Notes under the pieces: model-generated
What the model saw: only the letters and a program-made list of their open reading frames with translations
The model's database searches: none
Told to the model about the DNA's origin: nothing
Translations under genes and position numbers: made by a program
Shown: piece after piece, positions 31,156-43,598 of the stretch
Layout of the letters: each line of letters begins with the position of its first letter
Numbering within the stretch: the first letter of the stretch is position 1
Source: Musa acuminata AAA Group
Lineage: Eukaryota; Streptophyta; Magnoliopsida; Zingiberales; Musaceae
Reading direction: 5' to 3'
DNA: 64,000 nucleotides
NCBI RefSeq assembly: GCF_036884655.1
Contig: NC_088347.1
Location: 18,725,001 to 18,789,000, forward strand

Positions 31156-33395
31156 TGTTGGAAAATATAGGGGCGATATCACATATGTAGCGGAAGAATA
31201 AAAATAAAAACTCAAATTTCCTAAATGTGTTTATCGTCGTGTGAAGATTGATGTACAAAACCCACGAAATCTTATTAACTCTTATTGGATCTCCTCCATG
31301 GGATCCAATAATTCATGGGCTTATTGGATATCCAATAAGATAGGCGCTCTAGTGGATATCTCATATCCGAATCTCTACTCGTCGTAACACCTACTATATG
31401 TGTGTGACCCTCTAGGCCTAATATCGAGCTGGTCATGAGTTATACCTGTTAGAACTCCTTCTAGCTTAATAAATTATCAGCTCCATAATAATTCGCTCGA
31501 CTCATCGACTATAGACATACTAGGCCATTACGTCATAGTCCTCAAATGATACAAGAATCCAATTCTTTAGACCTATCTATCATCAGTTACCGTGTATCTA
31601 TAGTCCCTCATCTATCTAATATCCTAGAGACCATATACCGAGCATGGTGCTGTCAGGCCCATACGGTTTCTTCTCAAGTCTTGCTTTAATCGGATTCTCC
31701 CAGAGAACTCTTTCTCTCTCAATCCGAATAATAATGGCCAAGGATTTATTTGAGCAAGAATACATAGGATATTCCTATCATGATACCAAGAGTAGATGAT
31801 CCTTTATCGACACTCAATAGCCCTCGTAAAGTTGGCTACTACTCCCGATAATCGGCTATATTAGATTTGGAACTTTTAAACTTATAAGTTCGGTATCAAA
31901 GAGTCGAGTACTCATATAGGACATCCTTGGTATCTCAAGTCTAAGGATAAGATATACTACTAGGACTATGAAATCGTTGTTTGACAATAAGGCAACATTA
32001 ACCATCTAGTATTCCGTGAGCGGATCAATCAATGAACTCATTCTCTAATGAGCATACAACATACTAGTCTGTCCGGTTATCTCGATGTCCCTCTCGAGTA
32101 ACCTATGACTAGGATTATTTAGGGTCTATGTTTAAAAACAAATCAGTCTCATTATTGTGATATCATCACGATCCGATTCCCATTGCACAGATCCATGGAC
32201 ATCACAATATATATATATATATATATATAAAGATCAAAATAAAGTGATAAAATACCAAAATATAATAAGCAAAAGGAATACCTATGACTAACGTGATTGG
32301 CTTGTAGGGTACCTATGACTAACAATATCCCACTTGACATAAAATCAATCACCTATATGTCTAATCCCCATCAGATCCTTGTGATGCTTAAAGATAATAT
32401 GAGACAATGGTTTTGTTAGTGGATTTGAGATGTTATCTTCGGATGGAACTCCTTCCGTTGCTATATCTCTTTGGGTCACGATCTCTCTAATAAGTTGGAA
32501 CCTACTTAGAACACTTTTGATGAGACTTGAGTTTCTTCGTTTGAGTAATCACCCCATAGTTGTCACAATACAAGGGAATCAACTCTTAGCTACCAAGCAC
32601 GACTCACAAATCTGTGATGAACTTCTTCATCCAAACTCCCTCCTTTGCTGCCTTTGTCGCAGCAATGTACTATGCCTTTGTGGTCGAGTCAGCATTAGTG
32701 TCTTACTTGGAACTCTTCCAACACATTACTCCTCCATTCATGGTGAACACATACCCTGAATTAGACTTGCTATAATCCATATCGGACTAGAAGCTCGAGT
32801 CCGTGTAGTCCTCAACCTTGATGCCACTACCTCTATATACCAGTAAAATATCCTAAATCTTTTTTAAGTACTTAAGGATACATTTTACTACTTTCTAGTG
32901 CTCCAAGTCTGGATCTGCCTAATACATGCTCGTGACACTTAGAGCATGCATTATATTAGGCCTGGTATATAGCATAGCATACATGATAGACCCTATCTTT
33001 AAGGCATAGAGTATCATATCCATGTCGACCCTTTCTTCATGAGTCTTTGGGGACAAACTCCCAGAAAGCGATATCTAATGTCTCATCGGTATGAGACATC
33101 GCTTGAAAATTTTTATGCCAAACATTTTGATAATGGTGTCCATATACCTAAATTGGAACAAGCTAAGTATCATATTAGATTTATCTCTATAGATCCAAAT
33201 CCCCAATATGTAAGATGTTTCCCCTAAGTCTTTCATGGAGAAGTGTCTATATAGCCAAGCTTTTATTGTGGAGAGCATTCCTATATCATTCCCAATGATT
33301 AGGATGTCATCCATATTTAATACCAAGAAGGTGATAGCGCTCCCACCTACCTTCCTATACACATAAGGCTCATCTTCGTTCTTAACAAAGTTATA
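31156..33395 (-). mobile_element. Ty1/copia fragment: 3' LTR, RNase H and end of RT
   Basis: The LTR 31156-32324 begins TGTTGGAAAA and ends CTATGACTAACA. On the minus strand the sequence before it reads AAGTGGGATAT, a polypurine-type tract. From 33362 down, the minus strand encodes the RT end with the catalytic box VLNMDDILIIGNDIGML (YVDD-type Tyr changed to Asn), FSMKDLGETSYILGI and QFRYMDTIIKMFG. RNase H follows through stops to about 32400. The element is cut at about 33395 inside RT; upstream pol, gag and the 5' LTR are absent. Confidence 0.8.
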
Positions 33396-34769
33396 TTCGT
33401 TTTTAACTACTTTTAAGTAACTTGGATTTCAAATTAATATTTATTTTTAGATATATTTGTATGAATCTCTTATGATTTTAAAACTTCTGGTATAACTTTA
33501 ATATGAGATTGGTGTATAAAGTTATGAGTGTCCCAATATAAGATATTCAGTACCCCTTATTTTTTTTAAAAAAGATTCTATTTAAACTGAATTGACCCTC
33601 GTAGAGATATGATTAAGTCTTGTCTTTTGACATGTCCTAAAATGTTCCCTTAGGGTTTTGTATGAATTAGAATTATGTAAATAATACTCCTGTACACCAA
33701 GATATAACATTTATAGGTTTAGATAGTCCTAACCTAGTTTCAATATAATAGAATAGACATTAATAGTTAAATTAGGAGAGTTGTTTAGCTTCCAAATGAT
33801 TTTATTTTAAGTTAAATTTTAGTGTATATTTAGTTTCATAAGTCTTATAGTTTTCTATAAAATTTTATGATAATTCAAGATTGTTTGGTCAATTAGAATA
33901 GTGAAGCAAATTTTTTTTACATAATTATATGATGGTCTAATTTATACTAATTAGTTTATTTAGAGACATGATTAAATTTTATCATTTTGATATATTTTAA
34001 AATGTTCTCTTAAAGTTTTGTGAGAATTAGAATCGAGTGAATAATACATCTATATACCATGATATAATGTTTATAAATTTAGATGGTCGGAGGCCAGTTT
34101 CAATAGAACAAAAAAGTGTTGATAATTAAATTAGGAGGATAGTTTACCCTCCAAATAATTCTATTTTAAGCTAAATTTGATATGTATTTAGTTTTATATA
34201 TCTTCTAGATTTCTATAAAATTTTATGATAACTCAAGATTGTTTGATCAACTAGAATAGTGAAGTAGAATTTTTTTACTTAATTGTACGATGGTATGATT
34301 AATACTAATTAGTTCACTTAATAATAAAATAAATTATTAAAAAATTAATGATGAAATTTAAATATAATATATTTTATAAGAATTTTATCAAATTTTTACA
34401 ATCAATTTTTGCTATGAATTATTATAAATCACTAATTCAAGAAGTAAGGTTCTTATTTAAGGTATCTCATAATCCTATGCTCCCAATATGAAAGGTGTAT
34501 TACTCTCTTGCATATTCGATCATTAAGAAACATTATCTTTTACTAGCATATTTATTTTTGAGTCAAATCAAATAAATATAAATTTAATTCATGACAAATT
34601 CATGATAAACTAATGATCGCACATCATCATATTCATAATATATTTTAGAAAGCATGTTTTAAATGATATAATTGTCATGAGATCAGCATGAGTTCAATGT
34701 TAATGAATATATTATGTAAGCATAAAAATATGTGAATTACAATGAAAATATATTATATATATGTATATA
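33396..34769. other. AT-rich noncoding stretch
   Basis: No coding frame or transposon terminus is recognisable. Its main feature is the long tandem duplication described separately. Confidence 0.5.
33600..34320. repeat. Diverged tandem duplication with a period of about 357 bp
   Basis: The two halves start near 33608 (GATATGATTAAGTCTT) and 33964 (GACATGATTAAATTTT). They stay parallel through AAAATGTTC, TTTATAGGTTTAGAT/TTTATAAATTTAGAT, TCTATAAAATTTTATGATAA and TCAAGATTGTTTG, ending near ACTAATTAGTT. The divergence shows that this is an old duplication. Confidence 0.75.
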
Positions 34770-34937
34770 TAATGACATGTAGCGTGGAAGTGCATATATT
34801 TTATATAACGTGTGGTTTGAGAGTGCATGAATATATTACGACATGCGATGCACGTATATATTGTAATATGCGGTATGGGAGTACATAAATGTATTATGAT
34901 ATATGGTGCAAGTGTGTATGTATATATTATGACGTGT
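34770..34937. repeat. Degenerate tandem array of about 33-36 bp, left part
   Basis: Units resemble ATGACATGTGGTGNAGGAGTG followed by CATATATATT. About five units lie here, and the array resumes at 39501-39600 with about three more. The LARD-like element has inserted within it. Confidence 0.72.
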
Positions 34938-35382
34938 TGTCACGGACTTAGTTGGTTTTGCCTAAGTCGTGCGGCACTCTTGCGTGTCTGTCTGCAAAGA
35001 TTAGCCTCCCCAAAGCCTCTCATTGTCCCTTAGGACCAACAAAAGAGAGAACGGGTTAGAGAGAACGCCTCAATCGGGATCCACAAGCAAACATCTCTGA
35101 AAAACACTTCATAGACAATGTAAATTACAAACAAACTTTACAAGCTCTGAACAGTTGCACAACAAAGGGTAAAATGATCCATTACAGACCAAGAATCTCT
35201 CGCACGTGTCCACATGACACAACCTTTATTACAAGCCTAAAGAGGCCACCAACCCAACTAAAATGAGACTATTAAGCCTTCGGCCGCCCCTCTACACGCT
35301 GTACAAGGCATGAACACGTCAAAAGACACGGACATACATAAGCATTACATCAAACATCTTGTTTAGAAGTTTGTTCGTGACA
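34938..35382 (-). repeat. 3' LTR of the LARD-like element (445 bp)
   Basis: Begins TGTCACGGACTTAG and ends GTTCGTGACA on the plus strand. It pairs with 39055-39500. The purine tract AAGTGGGGGAGAA (minus strand, about 35383-35392) adjoins it. Confidence 0.88.
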
Positions 35383-38300
35383 TTCTCCCCCACTTATTCC
35401 TTCGACGTCCTCGTTGAAGCCTTTGTCGACACTGCAACTCCTCGCCTTTGTTGAGTCTTCAATCTTCTACTCCAACTACAATGCGCCTCTTGGCTCCTAG
35501 CTGCTCTCCGTTGCTGTTTTTGAGTAGTCGAACCTTTGATTCGCCATGCTGCTTCAACTCACCAATGACTCTGACTCTGGTGTGGGGTTGGCTGAGTTGT
35601 GTTGATCATTGTTGATTCTTGCGGATCCTCCAAATGAAGGTAAAGACCATCCTTACTGTGCTAGTCTCTCAAATTCCTCATGCTGCTTGAACTAGGTGGA
35701 TGCTTGTTGGAGCTATAACGAGCATCGTCTCGCAAACTTATGAAGTTTTGGGTCTTTCCTCCATAAAATTTGCTCATTGACTCTTCTTTCACTTAGTTGT
35801 CACATCCAAGTAGGTTTGCATCACTTCTGGTTTCGATTGGCATTTCGTTGGGAATTGAAGTGGATAATCTACTCTCAGTAGCACTGATCACCGTTGGTGA
35901 GGATTTGACAACTATTGTCTTTCATTATCTTCGAAGGGTCTTTGAACTTGTGCAGAGCTCCTCTGCTGGATAGATAAGAGAATTTGGGTACTCGGTTTCG
36001 CCCATTCTCTTAAGGGTTGAGAAGGCAAAGGTTACTTGACTTCGCCCACCTCCTCGAGGTTGTACTCTATGCATTGAGCTGGTTAGCCTTTGCCTGCTCT
36101 TTGCTCACACTTCTGAAGCACTTAAAGTGTTTGCACTCCTTGCGTTGAGTTAGTTACTATGATTCACCTTCTCAATGCCATCGAACTTCTGGAATGCAGG
36201 AAGTTTTCACCCTAACTTAGAGTAATTCTCTCATAGGTTTGGTTATCTCTGGGATTGTACCGTTTTCTCCATCAACCCTGCCGCCTACTCCACTGAGTAG
36301 CAAAGGTACAACATTGCGTACTGCCTGCTTCGTTCCTTGGTTATGCACTCTTGCATGACCTGAAGTCCTTCACTTTCGGCTATCTTGATGAGAAGTTCAT
36401 TGACATCGGTCTTACGAAGTTCCTCGGCCTCTGCCCTTCAGCCTTGTCTCGGTACTTGGAGACTGCCTCTGCATGCTCCACCTCCTCGGCCCCTTTCACG
36501 ACCAAGCGCTCTCCCTCCATGAGAGCAAGGGATCAATGACTTTTACGGAAGTCCCGCCTCTACGGTACCATGGTGCTATCATGCCTATGGCCATACTATC
36601 CGTTGCCTCGCATCTGCATCCCTTTTCTTCACGATCAGTAGATATGTCTCTGTGTCACTCCTCTGAGTCCACCTACATTCTAACTGATGCTTGATTTTGG
36701 GTAGCTAAGTCCCTCTGGACTCGTCGTCGCTTCCTCGCCTCTTTCGACCCCCTGCTTCAACACCTCTGTGTTCTCCAAGCAGCTCTCCTTCGGTTGATGG
36801 AAAGACAGACTATAACTCCCATGCATGGCCTCTGTCATCGCATTATAGGGTTTGCACCGATTCTGTTCTCCTTAGCTTCCTTGGTAGCAACGTTCGCTTA
36901 CTCGACCTTGTCCTTTGACTTGTCGGGCTCCCTTCAACGGATATGAGCTCTAGAGCAGTCCAACTCTCTAGTTGCTTCGATCATACCTCTGCATGATCAA
37001 GTCCCTCCCATGGAACTCACTGGTACTTGCATTCGAACTTTTCCCTTGGTGGAACACAGCCCCCATATGCTGATTACCAAGGTTTTCATCTGATGCAAAA
37101 TTCAATGCACGCACGGAAGACCCGCCTCTATGGTACCATGGCCTTCACTCCTTGAATCCATAGCCCTTCTTGCTGTCGTGTTATTCACCGAAGTGGAGCT
37201 TCCAGTAGCTCCCGATCATACCTCCATATGATCTAGTCCCTCATGGGACTATGTCGTGTGTATCGCATTGCCACGAACTGTTCCACCACGATCCGCTGCA
37301 CTATGTCGCCTCCTGGTGACATCTTCATTGCATTCTGATCCTTATGGAATAAACTCGAATTGTGAACCCTCCATGTGTGGCCTCTGCTAATACATCGCAG
37401 GGTCTCTTCCACCTTCGATTTTATTCGCTCCTTTGGCAATCGACCTTCATCCACCCACTCTTGGGTCACACCTAGATGAAGCACCACTCTAGAATAGTCC
37501 GTCGCCTAGTAGCTCCCGAAGTCCACCGACTTCACTGTAATTTGTGCACCATTGTCTGGATCCTGGGCCTCTGCCCCTACCAGCACAATCTCCGCTGTGC
37601 ACCGCTTCCTTCATGACAACTTGAATGGCAACACTGTGGCATATTCTTCAAGAGTACCTGCCTCTACGTCCTCTTGCCCCGTGCTAAGGCCTTCTGAACC
37701 CAACTTCGCCTCTGCAAATTGAGTCGTCTTAGTTCCTCTATCAAATGCTCCTCCGAGATAAAGTGCATGTGCCCAAAAGCTCCCTTCATCTTTGGCACCA
37801 TTCAAGATGAGTCTTCTTTGATAGAATGAATGACCCATGGAACAACATGATTCTACTCTTGCCTCTACAAGAGTTCATGTCCTTGATCTCTGTCTAAGGA
37901 AAGCACTGTGCCTCCGCTCTATGTTCCAACTTCTATACTGGCTCTCTTCATGCAGCTTGGGTACTTCGCCAAGTTACACCCAAGTTGCTCCGCTCCTCAT
38001 TTTTGCATTGAGTCGATGGTGGCCCTCGTGCCCACTATTCCACGGGTCAGCCTTCCCTTGAGTCCGATCTCCATATCGACTCCAAATGTGCCTTCATTTA
38101 AGTTGCTTTGGGTCACTCCCCCACTTGATCTCGCAATGCATCCACCAATGCATTCTCTCAAGCGAGATCATGCGATGACTCCTCGTCGCTTGCTCAGTCC
38201 ATTGAGCTTCGTGGAGTCATTGTTTGTTGAGGTACTCATCCTCAACATGTGAGGTTCGTCTCACATGATTCTCCCTCTGGAGAGCCGGGCCTTATCCCTC

Positions 38301-39040
38301 CTGGATAACTGTCCCATTGGAGCAACATCTCTCTTCGTTTCGGAGACCACCATCCCCTTGGACTACTCCGATCTGCTGAACAAACTGTACATTGTTCTGC
38401 CTCCTGCAAACGCACTTACTAGATTGCGACTCCATGTCAATATAGCCCCCACTACACCACTTAAGGCCTAGCAACATGCTAAACTCGTTACACACTCCAG
38501 CCTCCTATGGACGCATCCTTCACATGTCGAAGAGAAAGTTCCAATGCTCCATGGCGCCAAGTTTCGGTCGCCTTGGGATAGCCGCGAACATTCCATCGTC
38601 CGCATACAAGCCCATGCATGAGTACCGAATTCTTTGAGTTAGCAATTCCCCTCACCTTTGTGAGATTTGCACAACTCTTTCAATCACTGAGTAACTCATT
38701 CCACCTTGTATGGTCTCATTCTTTACCAAGTGCCTCGCTTGCCTTGAGCACCATCAAGTATAGTTGTCAACGTTGAGCCGTAGCTCAAACTCAGCCATCC
38801 CAACCTTTGTGCGCTCCACATTCTTCCAAGCTTGTTTGTTCTCGTGGTGCCTCTTATGCGAAGGGTTGGCCATTCCTCTGAATGCCAATGTCAGATGCTC
38901 GCTCCTCCGAGCAACTCTTTTTCCCTACATCTCCATGCCCATTTTCCCCCAAACGGTCACGCGTGTACTAACTGCCCTCAACGCAGCCCCGCTAGGTCCC
39001 CCACGTTTGCATGCTAAGTATTTTTATGAGTGCTTGTCCC
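35383..39040 (-). other. Internal domain of the LARD-like element, no recognisable genes
   Basis: The longest open frames are about 130 codons or less on either strand, and none carries Gag, protease, RT or integrase motifs. The composition is C/T-rich on the plus strand (A/G-rich in element orientation), different from the AT-rich surroundings. Phrases such as the CCGCCTCTACGGTACCATGG block recur (about 36565 and 37120), showing internal duplication. Confidence 0.7.
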
Positions 39041-39052
39041 GCTCTGATACCA
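39041..39052 (-). other. Primer binding site of the LARD-like element
   Basis: The minus strand reads TGGTATCAGAGC two bases inside the 5' LTR, the tRNA-Met type. Confidence 0.88.
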
Positions 39053-39054
39053 TC

Positions 39055-39500
39055 TGTCACGGACTTAGTTGGTTTTGCCTAAGTCGTGCGACACCCTTGC
39101 GTGTCCGTCCGCAAAGGTCAGCCTCCCCGAAGCCTCACATTGTCCCTTAGGACTAACAAAAGAGAGAATGGGTTAGAGAGAACACCTCAATCGGGATCCA
39201 CAAGCAAACATCTCTGAAAAATACTTCATAGACAATGCAAATTACAAATAGACTTTACAAGCTCTGAACAATTGCACAACAAAGGGTAAAATGGTCCATT
39301 ACAGACCGAGAATCTCTCGCACGTGTCCACATGACACAACGTTTATTTACAAGCCTAAAGAGGCCACCAACCCAACTAAAATGAGACTATTAAGCCTTTG
39401 GCCACCCCTCTACATACTGTACAAGGCATGAACATGCCAAAAGACACGGACATACATAAGCATTACATCAAACATCTTGTTTAGAAGTTTTTCCGTAACA
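39055..39500 (-). repeat. 5' LTR of the LARD-like element (446 bp)
   Basis: Begins TGTCACGGACTTAG and ends TTCCGTAACA. It has one extra T relative to the left copy (TTTATTTACA). The terminal GTGACA has decayed to GTAACA. Confidence 0.88.
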
Positions 39501-39657
39501 GTGTGGTGTAGGAGTGTATATCATGCACGTATATATTATGATGATGTACAGTATAGGAGTGTACATTTACGTTATGATATGGGATGTAGAAGTTCATAAA
39601 TGTACCATGTTTCCTAAACATGTATTTAAGTATTTTAATTTATTTCGATGTAAAATT
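39501..39657. repeat. Right part of the short tandem array and flank
   Basis: GTGTGGTGTAGGAGTG...ATATATTATGATGATG continues the 33-36 bp array seen at 34770-34937. After about 39600 it passes into unremarkable AT-rich sequence. Confidence 0.6.
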
Positions 39658-40885
39658 TGTTAAATCTCGGATTTTGATGATAAAGTCACTTGTAATTTGT
39701 TTGATCTAATCTATATATTGAGAAAAGTGTGCAGGATTAACTACGATAGTAGTAAGACATAAAGCAGGTGTTGTGCCGGAGTCAATATCGAGATCTCATT
39801 GGGAGTTTGAGAGTTCGACGTGGACGTTCGTCGGAAGTTTTGCGGGAACCAATCGAGAAGTCCAAGAGCTTGCCAAAGAAGCTTGTCGGAACTCGCCAAG
39901 AAGATCGTTGTAAAGTCTAGGAACTTGTCGGGAGTCCGCTAGAATATTGTTGAGAGTTCGTTGGATGTTCATCGGAAGTACGCCGGAAGCTCACCGAAAG
40001 AGCAATTGACGTACCGGAACAAGAAGCATTGTAAATTGTCTTAATTATCATAGTTAGAGTATAAATTAAGTTAGGATTGAGAGATAATCCCACTAACTTA
40101 ATTATAGGCCAATTGGGCCCTTAATAGGACTGAATTGGGCAGAATTGAGCGCCCAATTCAGCCCCTGAAAACATGGCCAATGGTGGCACCTCTTGGAAGG
40201 CAGTGCCCCTAGTTTTTTGGGCGGTGGTACCATCGGTAGCAATGCTACCAACAGTGGTACCACCCCTGTTCGGTGGTGGTACCGCCTAGTGACATATCAG
40301 CGGTGGTAGTATCGCCCAAAAACGACAGTGGTACCGCCAGTACCCCAGATTCCAGGGATATGACACTTTTTGGCTCTAAGTTTGAAGCCATTGGGGCCTA
40401 TAAAAATTCTATCATTTTCTGCATAAAAAGACACAAAAGCATTGAGATAATCTTGAGTTGTTGGGGTGTAAAAGTGTTGTAAACAAGTGCTAGAGTCCCC
40501 CTCCTCCCTTTCTAAATTTTAAGATCATTCAAGAGAGGTATGAAACTTGTAAGGGTTCTCTCCTAAACCCGTGAAAAGGAGAAAGCACTGTAAAAGAGGT
40601 GGTTAGACTTCACTTATTGAAAGAAGGCCTTTAGTAGATGTCGGAGACCTCATCGGAGGAGGAATCCGAAAGTGGATGTAAGTCGCATTACATTACTGCA
40701 AATCTCCTTAATTCTCTCTTTCATTTTTATGAAAGCTTTCAAGTTCATAATTTCTCCAAAATGGATTGAATCGAAACCATTTTTATCCGAATCAATTTTA
40801 ATCAAAACATAAATATTTTGAAATCATGAAAGTTTTCCGCTGCATTAATTCACCCCCACTCTTAGTGTCGTCCTTGATCATAATA
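39658..40885 (+). repeat. 5' LTR of element C (1228 bp)
   Basis: It shares the family features: TGTTRAATCTCGGATTTTGATGAT start, GGAAGT-type words (about 39830-40000), GGTGGTACC-type palindromic words (about 40180-40345), TATA box TATAAAAA at 40399-40406, and the end CTCTTAGTG...GATCATAATA. It is shorter than in the other copies because part of the head (the GACGCAGGATGCTTCGAT region) is missing. Confidence 0.8.
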
Positions 40886-40935
40886 ATTGGTATCAGAGCA
40901 AGGTTCACTCTCATTTGGTTATAAACCCAAGAGAG

Positions 40936-41855
40936 ATGACATTTTCCAACAACCTAGAGGGCCATTCAATTACACGTCCGCCCATGTTTAATAGGATAGA
41001 TTACATATATTGGAAGACTAGAATGAGGATCTTCCTAATTTCAATGGATTTCGAATTATGGAATATTGTAGAAAATGACTTTCAAAAGTCTTCTCTTCCA
41101 ATGAATGATTGGAATGATTTGGAGAAGAAAATTTTTACTTTAAACGCAAAGGCTATGAATGCCTTCTTTTATGCATTAGATAAAAATGAGTTTAATCGAG
41201 TATCAATTTGTGAAATGACTTTTGACATTTGACACACTCGAAGTGACTCATGAAGGAACTAGCAGAGTGAATGAGTCAAAAATTAATCTTTTAGTGCATT
41301 CTTATGAGTTGTTTCGAATGAAATCGAGTAAGACCATTGGAGACATATACATCCGATTTACGGATGTCGTTAATGGTCTAAAAGGACTTGGTAAGAGTTT
41401 CTCGGATTTTGAACTTGTTAATAAGATTTTAAGATCCCTTCCAAAAAGTTGGGGTCCTAAAGTAACAATCATTCAAGAGGCCAAAGATATAAATAATTTT
41501 CTTCTTGAAGAACTAATTGGGTCACTAATGACCTATAAAATGACCTATAAAGCTCATGAAGAGCTTGAGGACACCCTTCCAAAGAACAAGAAGGATATGA
41601 CATTAAAAACTCAAGAAGATCACTTGAAAGAAAACTCAAGTGATGAGGACCTTGATGAAGGACTTAGCACTTTTAACAAGGAAATTCAAAAAATACATTA
41701 AAAGGAACAAATTTAAAAATGACACTAAAAATAAATTTGAACCCAAGAAAAATCAAGTAATTTGCTACGAATGCAAAAAGCCGAGACACTTCAAGAGTGA
41801 ATGTCCTCAAGCAAAGAGGAGGCAACCAAAGAAGAAGGCTCTCAAAGCTACATGA
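40936..41855 (+). pseudogene. Element C gag with CCHC knuckle
   Basis: The frame opens MTFSNNLEGHSITRPP and contains DYIYWKTRMRIFLIS and AMNAFFYALDKNEFNRV. A TGA replaces the Trp codon at 41230-41232, and a frameshift follows at once. The second part holds YIRFTDVVNGLKGLGK and LEELIGSLMTYKM. The zinc knuckle CYECKKPRHFKSEC (CX2CX4HX4C) is at about 41763-41804, followed by a KKKALKAT basic patch. This is the reference for what the gag-only elements lack. Confidence 0.85.
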
Positions 41856-43598
41856 GACGACTCAAGTACTTTCGAAGAAGAGGAGCCAACCGATACCGAG
41901 CAAGTTGCTCACTATGAACTAATGGCTATTGGAGATGAGGTAACAAGTTCATTAGAAGCAAATTTAGCTTTCGATGAGCTTTCAAGTACTTTTCATGAAT
42001 TGTTTGATGAATGTAGAATCTTAAGTAAAAAGTACAACTCTTTGAAAAAAGAACATGCTTCTCATATTAGCAACTTTGATAGAGTAAAGATTGAGCATGA
42101 AAATAGCTTAGCATCCTATACAAAATGTGATGAACTAGAATTAATTAAAAAAGAAAACTTGCTACTTAAGAAAACCTTAGAAAAGTTTGAGGTTGGTAGT
42201 AAATCCTTGAACATGGTCCTTACCAACTAGGGTCACATTCGTAGAAAAGACGAAATTGGATTTGTGAGTAGCTCTCACCATAATCCAACCACCTTTGTTA
42301 AAGGCCCTACTTTGCATATTTCACCCCGAAAGAAATGTAACTTTTGTTGCAAATTTAGATATGTAGCTTATCATTATCTATTTAAAGAATGTAGTCCATA
42401 TAAATTGATTTGGGTTCTTAAAAGAACCTCAAATGACTCAATGCAACATGATAAGCAATATAGATCGATTTTTGAGGCACCCAAGGTCAAATGGGTACCT
42501 AAAAATTATTCTTTTTTGTAGAAAAATATACCATCATAAACTAGAAACAAGAGATAGTACCTTGATAGTGGATGCTCAAGACATATGATCGAAGATTCAT
42601 CTCAATTCTCTAAGCTCACTGGCATAGATGAAGGATATATCATCTTCAGAGACAACAACAAGAGTAAAATCATTGGCAAAGGAACCATTGGTAACAAATC
42701 TAACTTCTTTATTGAAGATATATTATTAGTTGATGGCTTAAAGCATAACCACTTAAGCATTAGTCAATTGTGTGATAAAGGATCTATTGTTAAATTTGAA
42801 TCTAATGCTTGTATTATTGAGAAACCACATAAAAACACATCTACGATTGCGCTAAAATAAAATAATGTATACACCATTGACATTAATGATCTTTGCAATG
42901 AAATATGCTTTTCGATTTTGAATGACGATGCTTGGCTTTGGCATAGGAGATTAGGTCATACTAACATGAAACTAATCACCTAAATTTCATCTAAAGAACT
43001 TGTAAGAGGAATTTCTCATATCAAGTTCGTCAAAGATAATGTGTGTGATGCTTGTCAACTAGGAAAATAAATAAAAGGTAGCTTCAAACCTAAAAACCAA
43101 ATAAGCACCTTTGCAATTGATCCATATGGACTTGTTCGGACCAATTGTTACATCATGGATGATTATAGTAGATACACATGGACTTATTTTTTGGCACACA
43201 AAAGTGAATGCTTTAGGTATTTCTCTAAGTTTTATAAACTTGTTCAAAATGAAAAGGGTTTTATGATTTCGTCAATTCGAAATGATCATAGTGGTAAATT
43301 TCAAAATCATGATTTTCAAGAATTTTATGAATCTAATGGATACAACCACAACTTCTCTACTCCAAGAAATCCTCAATAAATTGGAATAGTAAAAAGAAAG
43401 AATATAAACTTACAAGAAATGGTAAGAACCATGTTAAATGAACATAGCCTACCCAAATATTTTTGGGTTGAAACCATAAACACAGCATGCTATGTTATGA
43501 ATAGAGTTCTAGTATGACCCTTACTCACCAAAACTCTTTATGAGTTGTAGAACAACAAAAAACCCAATGTTTTATATTTTAAAGTTTTTGGGTATAAG
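41856..43598 (+). pseudogene. Element C linker, aspartic protease and integrase remnant
   Basis: A coiled-coil-like linker (41922-42230; LFDECRILSKKYNSLKKEH) precedes a CNFCC segment, then the protease site YLDSGCSRHM at about 42558, where the preceding Trp has become TAG. VDGLKHNHLSISQLCD and the integrase zinc region WLWHRRLGHTN...CDACQLGK (about 42930-43070) follow. The integrase core shows MDDYSRYTWTYFL and IRNDHSGKFQNHDFQEF. The copy ends at VLYFKVFGYK, where element D begins. Confidence 0.85.

Larger units (their letters stand above)
34938..39500 (-). mobile_element. Complete non-coding (LARD-like) gypsy-type LTR element
   Basis: Two LTRs (34938-35382 and 39055-39500) enclose 3.67 kb. 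The primer binding site next to the right LTR and a purine tract next to the left LTR set the minus orientation. Target bases GTGT flank both ends (34934-34937 and 39501-39504; a full 5-bp match is not seen). No gag or pol motif is found on either strand inside. LTR ends (TGTCACGGACTTAGTTGG and TTCGTGACA) match those of the chromovirus at the left of the window, so that family is the likely helper. I count about 28 substitutions, mostly transitions, over 445 bp, about 6 percent divergence. Confidence 0.88.
39658..43598 (+). mobile_element. Element C: decayed SIRE/Maximus-type copia with gag, protease and integrase, cut on the right
   Basis: The LTR 39658-40885 (TGTTAAATCTCGG...) is followed by primer binding site TGGTATCAGAGC at 40888-40899. 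Coding remnants run in copia order: Gag, CCHC, protease, GAG-pre-integrase, integrase. The integrase is interrupted at 43598 by minus-strand element D. Unlike the gag-only copies it keeps the zinc knuckle and pol, so it represents the autonomous relative, now dead. Stops often replace Trp (TGG to TGA or TAG). Confidence 0.88.

Noticed and set aside
32207..32229. (TA)n run as a promoter TATA box
   Set aside because: It is a simple repeat inside a copia LTR, with no defined start downstream.
36351..39150. Open frames up to 128 codons inside the LARD-like element
   Set aside because: No Gag or Pol motifs; the C/T-rich composition lengthens frames by chance, and they face the wrong strand for the element.
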